Below the pieces are notes generated by a model. The model worked only from the letters and a program-made list of their open reading frames with translations. It searched no databases and was not told the DNA's origin. A program made the translations under genes and the position numbers. A DNA stretch of 33,687 nucleotides from positions 1-33,687 of the forward strand of contig JAISIF010000102.1 in assembly GCA_031262165.1 (NCBI GenBank), read 5' to 3'. Below, one piece after another: positions 1 to 6,993 of this stretch. Position 1 is the first letter of the stretch; each line of letters starts with the position of its first letter. Origin of the DNA: Myxococcales bacterium. GTDB taxonomy: Bacteria > Myxococcota > Myxococcia > Myxococcales > UBA5297.

Positions 1-147
1 CTCTCTTCTTCCGTCGAAGTGACCTCACCAAGCGGCGGCGCGCTTCGGAAGGCCGTTTGAATTCAGTCTGAGCTGGAGGCAACCCCTCTCCGCGTCTTCG
101 ACCGTGGGAACGCTCTTCCAGACCAAACAGAGCAAGGAGTCACGCGC

Positions 148-702
148 ATGGCTGGCGGCATGGACATGGGGGGCGGTGGCAAGGGCAAGAAGAGGGCGCT
201 CGACGTTGCCATCAACCTGGTCCCCTGCATCGACCTCTTTTCCGTTCTCATTACCTTCCTCATCATGACGGCGGTGTGGAATCAGATCGACCGGCTCACC
301 GTCACGCAGTCGGGTGGTCCGAGCACGAGCGAACCGACGCCAGAAGAGAGCAAGACGCTGCCGCTGAACCTCCAGATTACAGAGCGCGGCTTCTTCATCA
401 CGACGGGTGAGATGAGTTTCGACATCGAGAAGAGCGACGGGAAATACGTCTATTGTCTGCGAGGGCAGCCCAAGGATGTCATCGAAGACCCGACCAAGTG
501 CGACGAGCACTCGCTCGTGGGCGCGCTGCGAAAGATCAAGGGCGATGGCCTGGTCGTGCAGCGCAACATCACGGTGCAGTGCAAGGACGACGTTCCCTAT
601 CGGGAGTTGGTCCGCGTCGTCGATGTCTGCAACCTGAAGGACTCTGCGAACAACCCGATCCTGTTCCCCGACGTGGCCATCAGCGCGTTGGATCCGAACT
701 GA
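148..702 (+). CDS. ExbD/TolR-family biopolymer transport protein (first of pair)
   Basis: 184 aa. A basic N-terminus is followed by one membrane segment at about residues 24-44 that contains Asp29 in the stretch VPCIDLFSVL. This is the conserved proton-path aspartate position of ExbD/TolR. The rest is a periplasmic domain. Family members work with an ExbB/TolQ/MotA-type channel to harvest proton-motive force for TonB- or Tol-type work at the outer membrane. The start is supported by AAGGAG 8 nt upstream. The periplasmic part contains several Cys residues (YCLRG, TKCDE, VQCKDD, DVCNLK), which suggests disulfides. A second ExbD follows 88 bp downstream, so the two are probably co-transcribed and may form a heterodimer. 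The ExbB partner would lie left of the window. The family call is firm; the specific transport system is unknown. Confidence 0.9.
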   Translation: MAGGMDMGGGGKGKKRALDVAINLVPCIDLFSVLITFLIMTAVWNQIDRLTVTQSGGPSTSEPTPEESKTLPLNLQITERGFFITTGEMSFDIEKSDGKYVYCLRGQPKDVIEDPTKCDEHSLVGALRKIKGDGLVVQRNITVQCKDDVPYRELVRVVDVCNLKDSANNPILFPDVAISALDPN

Positions 703-790
703 AGCTCGACCGCCGAATCGATTCGATTGAACCGATTGGATGGAGGGCGCGCGTTCTCGCGGCCCACATCACCTCTCCCCCAGGTTCCCC

Positions 791-1384
791 ATGCCCATCG
801 TCATTCCAGGAAAGCGGTTTTCCCCACGCCTCACCAAGAGCAAGCTCTTCGCGGGCGGAATCGCGGGCAAGAAGTCGGTCGCGGCCGACCTCCTCGTGAC
901 GCCGCTCGTCGATATGTTCATCATCATCGTCATCTTCCTGCTGCAGAACTTCTCGGCGACCGGCGAGATCCTCTTCATGTCCAAGGACGTCACCTTGCCG
1001 AACGCTTCGAACGGCACCGAGGTCGAGCGATCGCCGGTCGTGCAGATCTCCGCCGAAGGCGAGGACGAGCCGTTCGTCCCCAAGGCCATCCTGGTCGAGG
1101 GTGAGCAGGTCGTTCAAATCGCTGACCTCGCGCGCGACGAGTATTGGAACATCCCTGCGCTCGAAGAAAAGTTGCGCGACATCAAGAAGCGCTACGAGGC
1201 GCTCCATGGCGGCGATGCCTTCAAGGGCGACATCAACATCCAAGCGCACCACGGCATCCCGTTCAGCACCATCAAGCGCGTCATGTTCTCGTGTAATCAG
1301 GCGGGATTCACGAACATCAACTTTGCCGCCATGCGCGTGGGCGCTGCCGCGATGGCCGACAAGCCGGGCCTCTTGGCGCAATAA
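791..1384 (+). CDS. ExbD/TolR-family biopolymer transport protein (second of pair)
   Basis: 197 aa. A cytoplasmic N-terminus of about 35 residues is followed by a membrane segment (TPLVDMFIIIVIFLLQNF) with Asp41 at the ExbD/TolR key position, then a periplasmic domain. Its end (GIPFSTIKRVMFSCNQAGFT) matches the ExbD C-terminal fold, in which the last helix and strand mediate dimer contacts. An in-frame upstream ATG at 740 exists. The ATG at 791 gives a normal ExbD N-terminus and was preferred, although no strong ribosome binding site is visible before either. A strong terminator follows at 1437, so this is the last gene of its transcription unit. The two ExbD proteins differ clearly in sequence, so this is not a recent duplication. 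Confidence 0.88.
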   Translation: MPIVIPGKRFSPRLTKSKLFAGGIAGKKSVAADLLVTPLVDMFIIIVIFLLQNFSATGEILFMSKDVTLPNASNGTEVERSPVVQISAEGEDEPFVPKAILVEGEQVVQIADLARDEYWNIPALEEKLRDIKKRYEALHGGDAFKGDINIQAHHGIPFSTIKRVMFSCNQAGFTNINFAAMRVGAAAMADKPGLLAQ

Positions 1385-1436
1385 ACAAACACCAATCCAA
1401 CAAGACGAGAGCGCCTCACATCGAATCGAACAGAGA

Positions 1437-1465
1437 CCCGACGCACGCCAATGCGTCGGGTTTTT
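1437..1465 (+). terminator. Rho-independent terminator after the exbD pair
   Basis: A perfect 9-bp stem, CCCGACGCA / TGCGTCGGG, with a 6-nt loop is followed directly by TTTTT. It lies 52 bp after the second exbD stop codon and ends that transcription unit. Confidence 0.9.
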
Positions 1466-1529
1466 ATGTTTCGAAGACAGGCCCTCATGCCGAGAATGAA
1501 AATTCACTCTGGCGCGGTTGGAGCGCTCT

Positions 1530-1696
1530 CCTTAGGACTTATCCCTCGATGAGGACCGAGCAATGCGAAGGACGGGGAATGCCAGACTTTGGCGCGAGGC
1601 GGGCGCTTCCAGACGGAAGCGAAGAGCGAAGCAACGACGGCTGGCATTTCACGGACAAGCTTCGGCGACGGGATAATTGAGGGATAGATCCTCAGG
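1530..1696. repeat. 167-bp dispersed element, copy 1 (imperfect terminal inverted repeats)
   Basis: One of three related copies (also 2503-2669 and 12362-12526), with no credible ORF inside. The left end CCTTAGGACTTATCCCTC matches the reverse complement of the right end (CCTGAGGATCTATCCCTC) with few mismatches. Inside are a perfect 8-bp arm pair AATGCCAG / CTGGCATT and a 7-bp hairpin CGCTTCC-AGAC-GGAAGCG. The end of the element lies 33 bp before the ATG of the gene at 1730, on the same strand. It could be a MITE-like element or a structured RNA leader; I do not recognise a named family. Confidence 0.8.
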
Positions 1697-1729
1697 CCGC
1701 GCAGAGAGCAGCAGGAAGGATGGCCAATC

Positions 1730-2431
1730 ATGGAAAAAATAGACGCGAACTATGACTTCTCGATGGACTCGGTCGGGCAACCTTCACTGCCGCCGTCCAA
1801 CCCTCTGGCCATCGTGGCCCTCGTGCTCGCCATCATGGCCCTGCCTTTGAGCTTCGTTCCGATCGGTGGCCTTCTGCTCGCCATCGCCGCGCTCGTCCTG
1901 AGCATCGTCGCACACGGGAAGTCGCGCACCCGGCATGGCGCGGGCGCAGGCCTGGCCGTAGGCGGCATCACGCTCTCGATCCTCGCGCTGCTCCTCGGCC
2001 TGATGACGACTTCCTGCACGTTGCTCGTCGTCAAAAAGGCGCACAGCGATCTGAGCGGCACGGGCATGAACCTCAAGGACCTCTTCCAGCAGGCGCGCCT
2101 GTCGGCCATGGACGGCCCTGCCGCGGAGCGCCTCCGCGAAGAGATCCGTGGGCAGGTGCTCGATCCGTCGGCGCCGATCATGTTCGAGATGAACGAGGCT
2201 GAGCTGACCGAGCGCATCGACACGGCCAAGCACACGGAGCTCCTCCTCATGAAGACGCTCCTCCAGAAGATGAACGCCGTCCCGCTCGACCAGATCTCTC
2301 CTCAGGAGCGCGCCCAGCTGACCGAGCTCTTCCGTGGCCAGCTCCCAGGCCTGGCCACCCCCCAAGCCCTAGGCGCAGCTGATGAGAAGTCGTCGCGGAC
2401 GAGCGCGGCGCCTCCAGCCGTCGAGCAGTGA
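1730..2431 (+). CDS. DUF4190-like membrane protein
   Basis: 233 aa. Two hydrophobic stretches (about residues 25-60 and 75-102), with a short basic hinge HGKSRTRHG between them, have the Ala/Leu/Gly-rich pattern of DUF4190-type small membrane domains. The region after about residue 105 is soluble, largely helical and charged, with a low-complexity C-terminal tail. The start is supported by AGGAAGGA 9 nt upstream. Function is unknown; family members are usually annotated only as membrane proteins. The gene stands alone between two copies of the 167-bp repeat, which bracket it at 1530-1696 and 2503-2669. Confidence 0.7.
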   Translation: MEKIDANYDFSMDSVGQPSLPPSNPLAIVALVLAIMALPLSFVPIGGLLLAIAALVLSIVAHGKSRTRHGAGAGLAVGGITLSILALLLGLMTTSCTLLVVKKAHSDLSGTGMNLKDLFQQARLSAMDGPAAERLREEIRGQVLDPSAPIMFEMNEAELTERIDTAKHTELLLMKTLLQKMNAVPLDQISPQERAQLTELFRGQLPGLATPQALGAADEKSSRTSAAPPAVEQ

Positions 2432-2502
2432 GCTCAACTCACCGCATCATCCCATGGACCGCATGATCCCATGGACCGCACTTCCTCCCTCTCACCACAT
2501 CG

Positions 2503-2669
2503 CCTTAGGACTTATCCATTCATTAGGACCGAGCAACGCGAAGGACGTGGCGTGCCAGACTTTGACGCGAGGCAGGATCTTCCAGACGGAAGTGAAGCGC
2601 GAAGCAACGAAGAAAGGCGTTTCACGGACAAGCTTTGGCGACGGAACAATTGAGGGATGAGTTCTTAGA
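2503..2669. repeat. 167-bp dispersed element, copy 2
   Basis: Second copy of the element at 1530-1696, in the same orientation. The left end is CCTTAGGACTTATCC and the right end GAGGGATGAGTTCTTAG. The short hairpin CTTCC-AGAC-GGAAG is kept, while the internal 8-bp arm pair is partly lost (CGTGCCAG versus AAGGCGTT). It ends only 10 bp before the ATG of the peptidase gene at 2680, so the region where a ribosome binding site would lie overlaps the element. Confidence 0.8.
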
Positions 2670-2679
2670 AAGACCGACC

Positions 2680-4635
2680 ATGTCCAAGCTCCTCTTCCCC
2701 GTCTCCGCGCTCGTCCTGTTTGGCTGCAGCGCCCACGCCCATCTCGCCCCATCGACGACGAGCACGAACACCACTGCAAGCGTCGCCTCACAGAGCTTTG
2801 TCCCAGACGCCAACATGGATCGCGCCTTATTGCCCGCGGACAGCAAGTGGAACCTCGCCCCGCTCTTGGCGGACGACGCTGCGTTCGCTGCGGCCAGTGC
2901 ACAGGTCGAGGCAAACATCGCGGCGCTTGCGGCCTGTCAGGGCAAGCTCGGATCGCCTGACGAGCTCACGCGCTGCCTTGCGCTCTATTTCGACACGCGC
3001 CTGATCGCGAACAAGATGACGCTCTATGCGCAGACGCGGCTCGTCACCGACCAGAAGTCACCCGATCTCAACGCGATGAACGACGAGGCACTCAAGCGCT
3101 TCGCCGACTTCATGACTGCCACTGCCTTCATCCGTGGCGAGATCCTCGCGTGGGACAAGGCCCAACTCGACGCGGCCATCGCGCTGAATCCCAATCTCGC
3201 CACCTACGCGCCCTATCTGCACGGCATCCTTCGCCGCAAAGCGAGCGTGCGATCGCCCGAGACAGAGCGCGTCCTGGCGCTCGCTGGCGACAACCTCTGG
3301 GCAGAGATCGACCTGAACGAGCTGCCCTCGGGCTACGAGAAGACGTTCGACGCACTCCTCTCGGACATCCAGTGGCCCACCATCACCGACGCGCAAGACA
3401 AACAGGTCCAGCTCACGCTCTCGAACTATGCGGTCTATCGCGCCTCGCCCGACCGTCGCGTGCGCGAGGAGACGGTCGACAAGTTTTTCGGCACGCTGCG
3501 AAAGTTTCAGGACAGCTTCGCTGCCACGCTCGGCGGTCAGATCGGCCTCAACGTCTTCTTTGCCCGCGCTCGCGGCTACGACACAGCGCTCGACGCCTAC
3601 CTCGACAAGGACGACATCGACACGGCCGTCTACCGCTCGCTCGTCTCAGCCATCAACGCCAACCTCGCGCCACTGCACCGCTACGTGAGCCTGCGCAAGA
3701 AGGTCATGGGGCTCGACCAGCTCCACTTCTACGACCTCTACACGCCGATGATCGACAGTGCTCAAGTGACCTATCCATACGACGCAGCGCGCTCGATCCT
3801 GCCCAAGGCACTCGCCCCGCTCGGCGAGGAATACGTGCGCATCCTCGAAGACTCGCTCGACCCGAAGCAGGGCTGGATCGACCTCTACCCGCACAAGGAC
3901 AAACAGAGCGGCGCGTTCTCGTGCAGCGTCTATGGCGTCCACCCGTTCGTGAAGATGAACTACTTCAACGACCACGACGGGCTCTCGACGCTCGCGCACG
4001 AGCTGGGACACGCCCTGCACAGCGATCTGGCCATGAAGGCTCAGCCTTATGTGACGGCGAGCTACTCGATGCTCAATGCCGAGACCGCCTCGACGTTCAA
4101 TGAGAAGCTGCTCTCGACGTATTTGCTCCAGCAGGCCAAGACCAAAGACGAGGAGCTCTCCATTTTAAATAAATTGGCAGAGACGATTCGAGGAACCATC
4201 TATCGCCAGGCCATGTTCGCCGAATTCGAATTAAAGGCTCATGAATTGGTCGAATCTGGAAAACCCGTCACCGCGCAAGGCTTGAATGAAATCTATGGGA
4301 ATCTGGTGCAGGCATATTACGGCCCTGATTTCACAATGGGTCCCGATGACGCGGTCGAATGGGCTTACATTCCTCATTTCTATTACAAGTATTATGTCTA
4401 TTCCTATGCGCTCGGCTTGTCGGCGGGCATCGCGCTGGCCGAGAAGGTTGCCACCGGCGATGTCGCTGCGCGCGACGCCTATCTCGGGATGCTCAAGGCT
4501 GGATCATCCAAGCCGCCCGTCGAGCTCCTCAAGGACGCAGGCGTGGATCTGACGACGCCCGAGGCGGTCGTGGCTGCAGCCAAGCTGCTCGATGCAACCG
4601 TTGCTCGAATGGAAGAAATTATTTCTGGGAAATGA
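2680..4635 (+). CDS. Oligoendopeptidase F-like M3 metallopeptidase, lipoprotein
   Basis: 651 aa. The N-terminus MSKLLFPVSALVLFGC is a lipoprotein signal with Cys16 as the likely lipidation site, so the enzyme should be exported and membrane-anchored. Most PepF relatives are cytoplasmic. The M3 zinc site is intact: HELGH at residues 440-444, with the third ligand Glu468 in LNAETAS, 24 residues further on. The C-terminal helical region (MFAEFELKAHEL, YYKYYVYSYALG) is typical of PepF. An in-frame ATG at 2635 lies inside the upstream repeat and would hide the signal peptide, so 2680 was chosen; no strong ribosome binding site is visible there. Codons between about 4155 and 4405 are clearly more AT-rich than in the rest of the gene. 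Confidence 0.9.
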   Translation: MSKLLFPVSALVLFGCSAHAHLAPSTTSTNTTASVASQSFVPDANMDRALLPADSKWNLAPLLADDAAFAAASAQVEANIAALAACQGKLGSPDELTRCLALYFDTRLIANKMTLYAQTRLVTDQKSPDLNAMNDEALKRFADFMTATAFIRGEILAWDKAQLDAAIALNPNLATYAPYLHGILRRKASVRSPETERVLALAGDNLWAEIDLNELPSGYEKTFDALLSDIQWPTITDAQDKQVQLTLSNYAVYRASPDRRVREETVDKFFGTLRKFQDSFAATLGGQIGLNVFFARARGYDTALDAYLDKDDIDTAVYRSLVSAINANLAPLHRYVSLRKKVMGLDQLHFYDLYTPMIDSAQVTYPYDAARSILPKALAPLGEEYVRILEDSLDPKQGWIDLYPHKDKQSGAFSCSVYGVHPFVKMNYFNDHDGLSTLAHELGHALHSDLAMKAQPYVTASYSMLNAETASTFNEKLLSTYLLQQAKTKDEELSILNKLAETIRGTIYRQAMFAEFELKAHELVESGKPVTAQGLNEIYGNLVQAYYGPDFTMGPDDAVEWAYIPHFYYKYYVYSYALGLSAGIALAEKVATGDVAARDAYLGMLKAGSSKPPVELLKDAGVDLTTPEAVVAAAKLLDATVARMEEIISGK

Positions 4636-4665
4636 AATAGATTTTGGAACCAATTATAAAATTTT

Positions 4666-4844
4666 CGTAAGGGCACGGCGTGCCGTGCCCGCCATCAAAT
4701 AAAATGAATTGAATGATGAATTTGATTGCGTAGGGGCGTTGCGTGCAACGCCCTCTCTTAAATAAGAGGAATTCGTATCGGATCGACAAATAAAAACGTC
4801 ATTTCATTTAAGGTTTCGTAGGGGCGGCTCCCAGTGGCCGCCCG
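4666..4844. repeat. Three tandem REP-like hairpins of the GTAGGGGC type
   Basis: Three short palindromes in the same orientation lie at 4666-4693, 4729-4754 and 4817-4844. Each begins CGTA(A/G)GGGC, followed by a GC-rich hairpin: GGGCACGGC / GCCGTGCCC, GGGCGTTGC / GCAACGCCC, and GGGCGGC(..)GGCCGCCC. The spacers are AT-rich and unrelated. They lie directly after the peptidase stop codon and may act as terminators. Related GTAGGGGC sequences occur at 13947 and 24962. Confidence 0.75.
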
Positions 4845-4886
4845 CTTTCCAAATAAATTTGAATCGAATTAAACGCGAGGTCATTT

Positions 4887-5276
4887 TTATTTGGCGTCCG
4901 AATGAATCGCACGGCGGACGGCAAAATATTGGTGGTAGGCAGCCAGGATTTTTTGGTTTCCCGAAAAGCAAATGAAGTTTTTGAGAATGTCCAGGAGCCG
5001 TTCTTTGCAAAAGATGCCTTCGATGAAGGTGTCGAACCGGGCAAACTGTGTGTTTTCGTAGCTGCCGTCCGTGGTTTTCCATTCTATGAAGCAGTCTTCG
5101 CTGGCGGTGATGGTGCCCGCCTTGGTGATGGCTTGGTCGCTCATCACGCAGAAGGCGTTATAGACAAAAAGTGTCGGAATCTGGTGCATGTAATTGCGGA
5201 GCTGGCGGTAGGCTTCGCTGGCGTCTGTTTCTTCACGGGAGGGCGATTTGAGTTCCCAGACAACGAGGGGCCCCAA
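4887..5276 (-). pseudogene. hsdR: Fragment of type I restriction enzyme R subunit (HsdR)
   Basis: About 129 codons match the HsdR N-terminal nuclease region. PLVVWELKSP carries the ExK half of the PD-(D/E)xK nuclease motif. It is followed by EAYRQLRNYMHQIPTLFVYN, CVMSDQ, the FIEWKT stretch and ILAAYHQYFAVRRAI, the normal lead into the helicase motor. Both ends are missing: nothing upstream of GPLVV, and the frame stops just after AVRRAI, so the nuclease aspartate and the whole motor are gone. Intact HsdR is about 1000 aa. There is no ATG at the 5' end, only a TTG directly after the previous gene's stop codon. No hsdM or hsdS is in the window. It is a dead remnant marking an earlier restriction locus. 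Confidence 0.8.
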
Positions 5277-5277
5277 T

Positions 5278-6054
5278 TTATATTATCAAGTCAGAACTGA
5301 AGCTGTTTACTAGTACAATAGGTGAACCATAAATGGTTTTCTCCTTTTGTCCGCTTAACACAAAAAGAGCGTCAAATGTTGCGACAATAACACCTCTAAA
5401 AAAAAGATGGTTTCCAGAATGCGGCGCCACTACCCAAGTGTTAGAGTCAGCGTCTCTATGCCCTCCCATATCGCTGAAATACTTATACGAACAAGCGAGA
5501 GAAAGTGTATAGCCGCAAACTTTTGTCGACAATTCGGCAATCCGTCCAATGGTTTGCAATTTATTTTTGTTAGAACACTGAAATGAGTTAGCCTCACTAA
5601 CTTCCTTGGAAAAAAAATCGCAAGGTGACGGCGGTACGCACTTAAATTTACCGCTCAATGTATAGAGCAAAGGTTCATTAGATGGCAACGCATTATCCGA
5701 CAAACATTCGTTCAACGCTTGGATACAATGATGTTTTTCGCAATAATCTACTATCTCGCGTAACTTTTGGTAGTCGTTCGTAGGCCCTTCTTCTTTTAAT
5801 TGTTCAAATTTTCTTCGCCCACCAAAAGAGAAACCACCTTTAATCAATCCAGGAATAAAATATTCTGCTGAAGCCTCACCACTCAATTCCGTAGATTTAA
5901 TTCCCTGCTGTTTTGTAACATCAACGCCAGTCAATTTCAATTGTGAGTAGAGACTCTCAACTTTATGCGCAGAAAGGTAACATATATACTTTAATTTATG
6001 CGTAGATTTGCGCGCATGTGAATCTGCCCTGTCATAAATTTTGAGTGAACTCAT
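5278..6054 (-). CDS. Unrecognised soluble protein, DUF7019-like (candidate system gene 3)
   Basis: 258 aa, no signal peptide or membrane segment. The N-terminal stretch YICYLSAHKVESLYSQL and the late stretch YGSPIVLVNS resemble the strand-helix pattern of DUF7019-type proteins (Y-L-S-x-x-K-x-x-x-L-x-x-Q and a C-terminal GSP). This is a tentative, unaided comparison; DUF6414-type proteins are an alternative. The start at 6054 is chosen because AAAGGGG lies 8 nt upstream. The frame stays open to 6288, but that extension runs out of frame through an IS3 remnant. Its AT-rich composition is unlike the flanking chromosome. It is probably the third gene of the operon with the genes at 6986-7738 and 6343-6993, now separated from them by the insertion at 6073-6304. 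Function unknown. Confidence 0.6.
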   Translation of the reverse strand: MSSLKIYDRADSHARKSTHKLKYICYLSAHKVESLYSQLKLTGVDVTKQQGIKSTELSGEASAEYFIPGLIKGGFSFGGRRKFEQLKEEGPTNDYQKLREIVDYCEKHHCIQALNECLSDNALPSNEPLLYTLSGKFKCVPPSPCDFFSKEVSEANSFQCSNKNKLQTIGRIAELSTKVCGYTLSLACSYKYFSDMGGHRDADSNTWVVAPHSGNHLFFRGVIVATFDALFVLSGQKEKTIYGSPIVLVNSFSSDLII

Positions 6055-6072
6055 GGTAATGGCCCCTTTGGT

Positions 6073-6304
6073 TGGACTGTCCCCGCTTTTACGCACATCT
6101 AAATTTGAATCGGCTGGGGTGCATGATTTCCTTCTGAACACATCTTGAGCTCTTTTGAAAGCTGCCTCGTTGATTTGGAACTCTTTCGACACAGCTCCAC
6201 AACTTCGGAACGATACTCCTTGGAATAGTGCTTCTTCACCATGGTGGACTCCTCTAGAGAAAAGTGATTCATGATAAAGTGTGCGCAAAATCAGGGACAG
6301 TCCA
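6073..6304. mobile_element. Internally deleted IS3-family element (MITE-like) with 3-bp target duplication
   Basis: A 232-bp element. Its 25-bp terminal inverted repeats both begin TGGACTGTCCC and match at 22 of 25 positions (6073-6097 and 6280-6304). It is flanked by GGT at 6070-6072 and GGT at 6305-6307, consistent with the 3-4 bp target duplications of IS3-family elements. Inside, only the start of orfA survives (6099-6242). It sits between the stop codon of the gene at 6343-6993 and the start of the gene at 5278-6054. Removing it leaves a spacer of about 53 bp, so it probably split an operon. It could still be mobilised in trans by a full-length relative. Confidence 0.85.
6099..6242 (-). 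pseudogene. Truncated IS3-type transposase OrfA
   Basis: 47 codons starting MVKKHYSKEYRSEVVELCRK and continuing to RQLSKEL. This is the first helices of the HTH_Tnp_1 DNA-binding domain of IS3-family OrfA. The ribosome binding site GAGGAG lies upstream. After KEL the sequence leaves the OrfA pattern and stops, so the helix-turn-helix is incomplete and all of OrfB (the DDE integrase) is deleted. It lies inside the 232-bp element at 6073-6304. Confidence 0.8.
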
Positions 6305-6342
6305 GGTTTAGTTGTCTTTTACGTTCAGATTTTTTGCGTCCT

Positions 6343-6993
6343 CTATAATTCTCGTGTGTATTCAACATCACCCATATACATTGGTTTTCCATCGTCTTTT
6401 ATGCAATGATAAAATTTACCTTTCATTTTATTAGGTTTTTTTGTTGCGGGATCATGTGATGCAATACTCATTACCTCGTAACCAATGCGCTGGTCAGGGA
6501 ATTGGTCTCTTTGTTTTGGCTCATGATAGTCAACCGTATAGAAAATCATTAATCTACCATCACCTTTCCATTCGACAAAATTAGAATACCAAGTCAGATC
6601 ATCACTTGGTGAAGATTTTATCTCTATTCTTAAACCAGATTGTTTTATTTTTGCAATTCCATCAGATTTTTTTTGTGTTTCTTTAAAACCATCATCAGAT
6701 ATTTCTTTTGTATACTTCGTCACATCTTTCCATTTGCCTTCAATATCATATTGAGGAAATTTCTTTTTCCACCCCTTTGTCAAACAATGCGATTTGATTT
6801 TCCCGGAAAGTCCAATAGATATTGTCCCCAACAAAGAAAACGATCCACTTATAATCGATACCATACTACTAGAGTCAAAACTTAAAAATAATAAAATGAA
6901 AAGACTCAACCCTACAACGATAAGAGGCACTCTTACCGCGCAGACAGTTATTAATTTTTCTTTTTCTTTTAGATATTCTTCTAAATCAGTCAT
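6343..6993 (-). CDS. Two-TM plus beta-barrel protein, Cap15-like (candidate system gene 2)
   Basis: 216 aa. Residues about 15-40 (VRVPLIVVGLSLFILLF) and 45-65 (VSIISGSFSLLGTISIGL) form two membrane segments. A strand-rich soluble domain of about 140 residues follows, opening with YDIEGKWKD and continuing to AKIKQSGLRIEIKSS. The order 2TM, then a D-(I/L)-x-G-x-W strand, then an (I/V)-x-Q strand resembles the S-2TMbeta / Cap15 effector of CBASS, a membrane-disrupting STING-like beta-barrel; this is inference without a search. ATG 6993 is preferred over 7002 because GGGAG lies 9 nt upstream. It overlaps the stop of the upstream gene by 8 nt (ATGACTGA), which implies translational coupling. No CD-NTase gene is present nearby. 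Confidence 0.7.
   Translation of the reverse strand: MTDLEEYLKEKEKLITVCAVRVPLIVVGLSLFILLFLSFDSSSMVSIISGSFSLLGTISIGLSGKIKSHCLTKGWKKKFPQYDIEGKWKDVTKYTKEISDDGFKETQKKSDGIAKIKQSGLRIEIKSSPSDDLTWYSNFVEWKGDGRLMIFYTVDYHEPKQRDQFPDQRIGYEVMSIASHDPATKKPNKMKGKFYHCIKDDGKPMYMGDVEYTREL

Noticed and set aside
1-71. Possible 3' end of an upstream gene (an ExbB-type partner would be expected)
   Set aside because: Two plus-strand frames reach stop codons at 60 and 71, but the ~20 residues available match nothing I can recognise.
4666-4844. Three short repeats considered as a CRISPR array
   Set aside because: Stems differ between units, spacers are unequal and AT-rich, and no cas genes are present; REP-like hairpins fit better.
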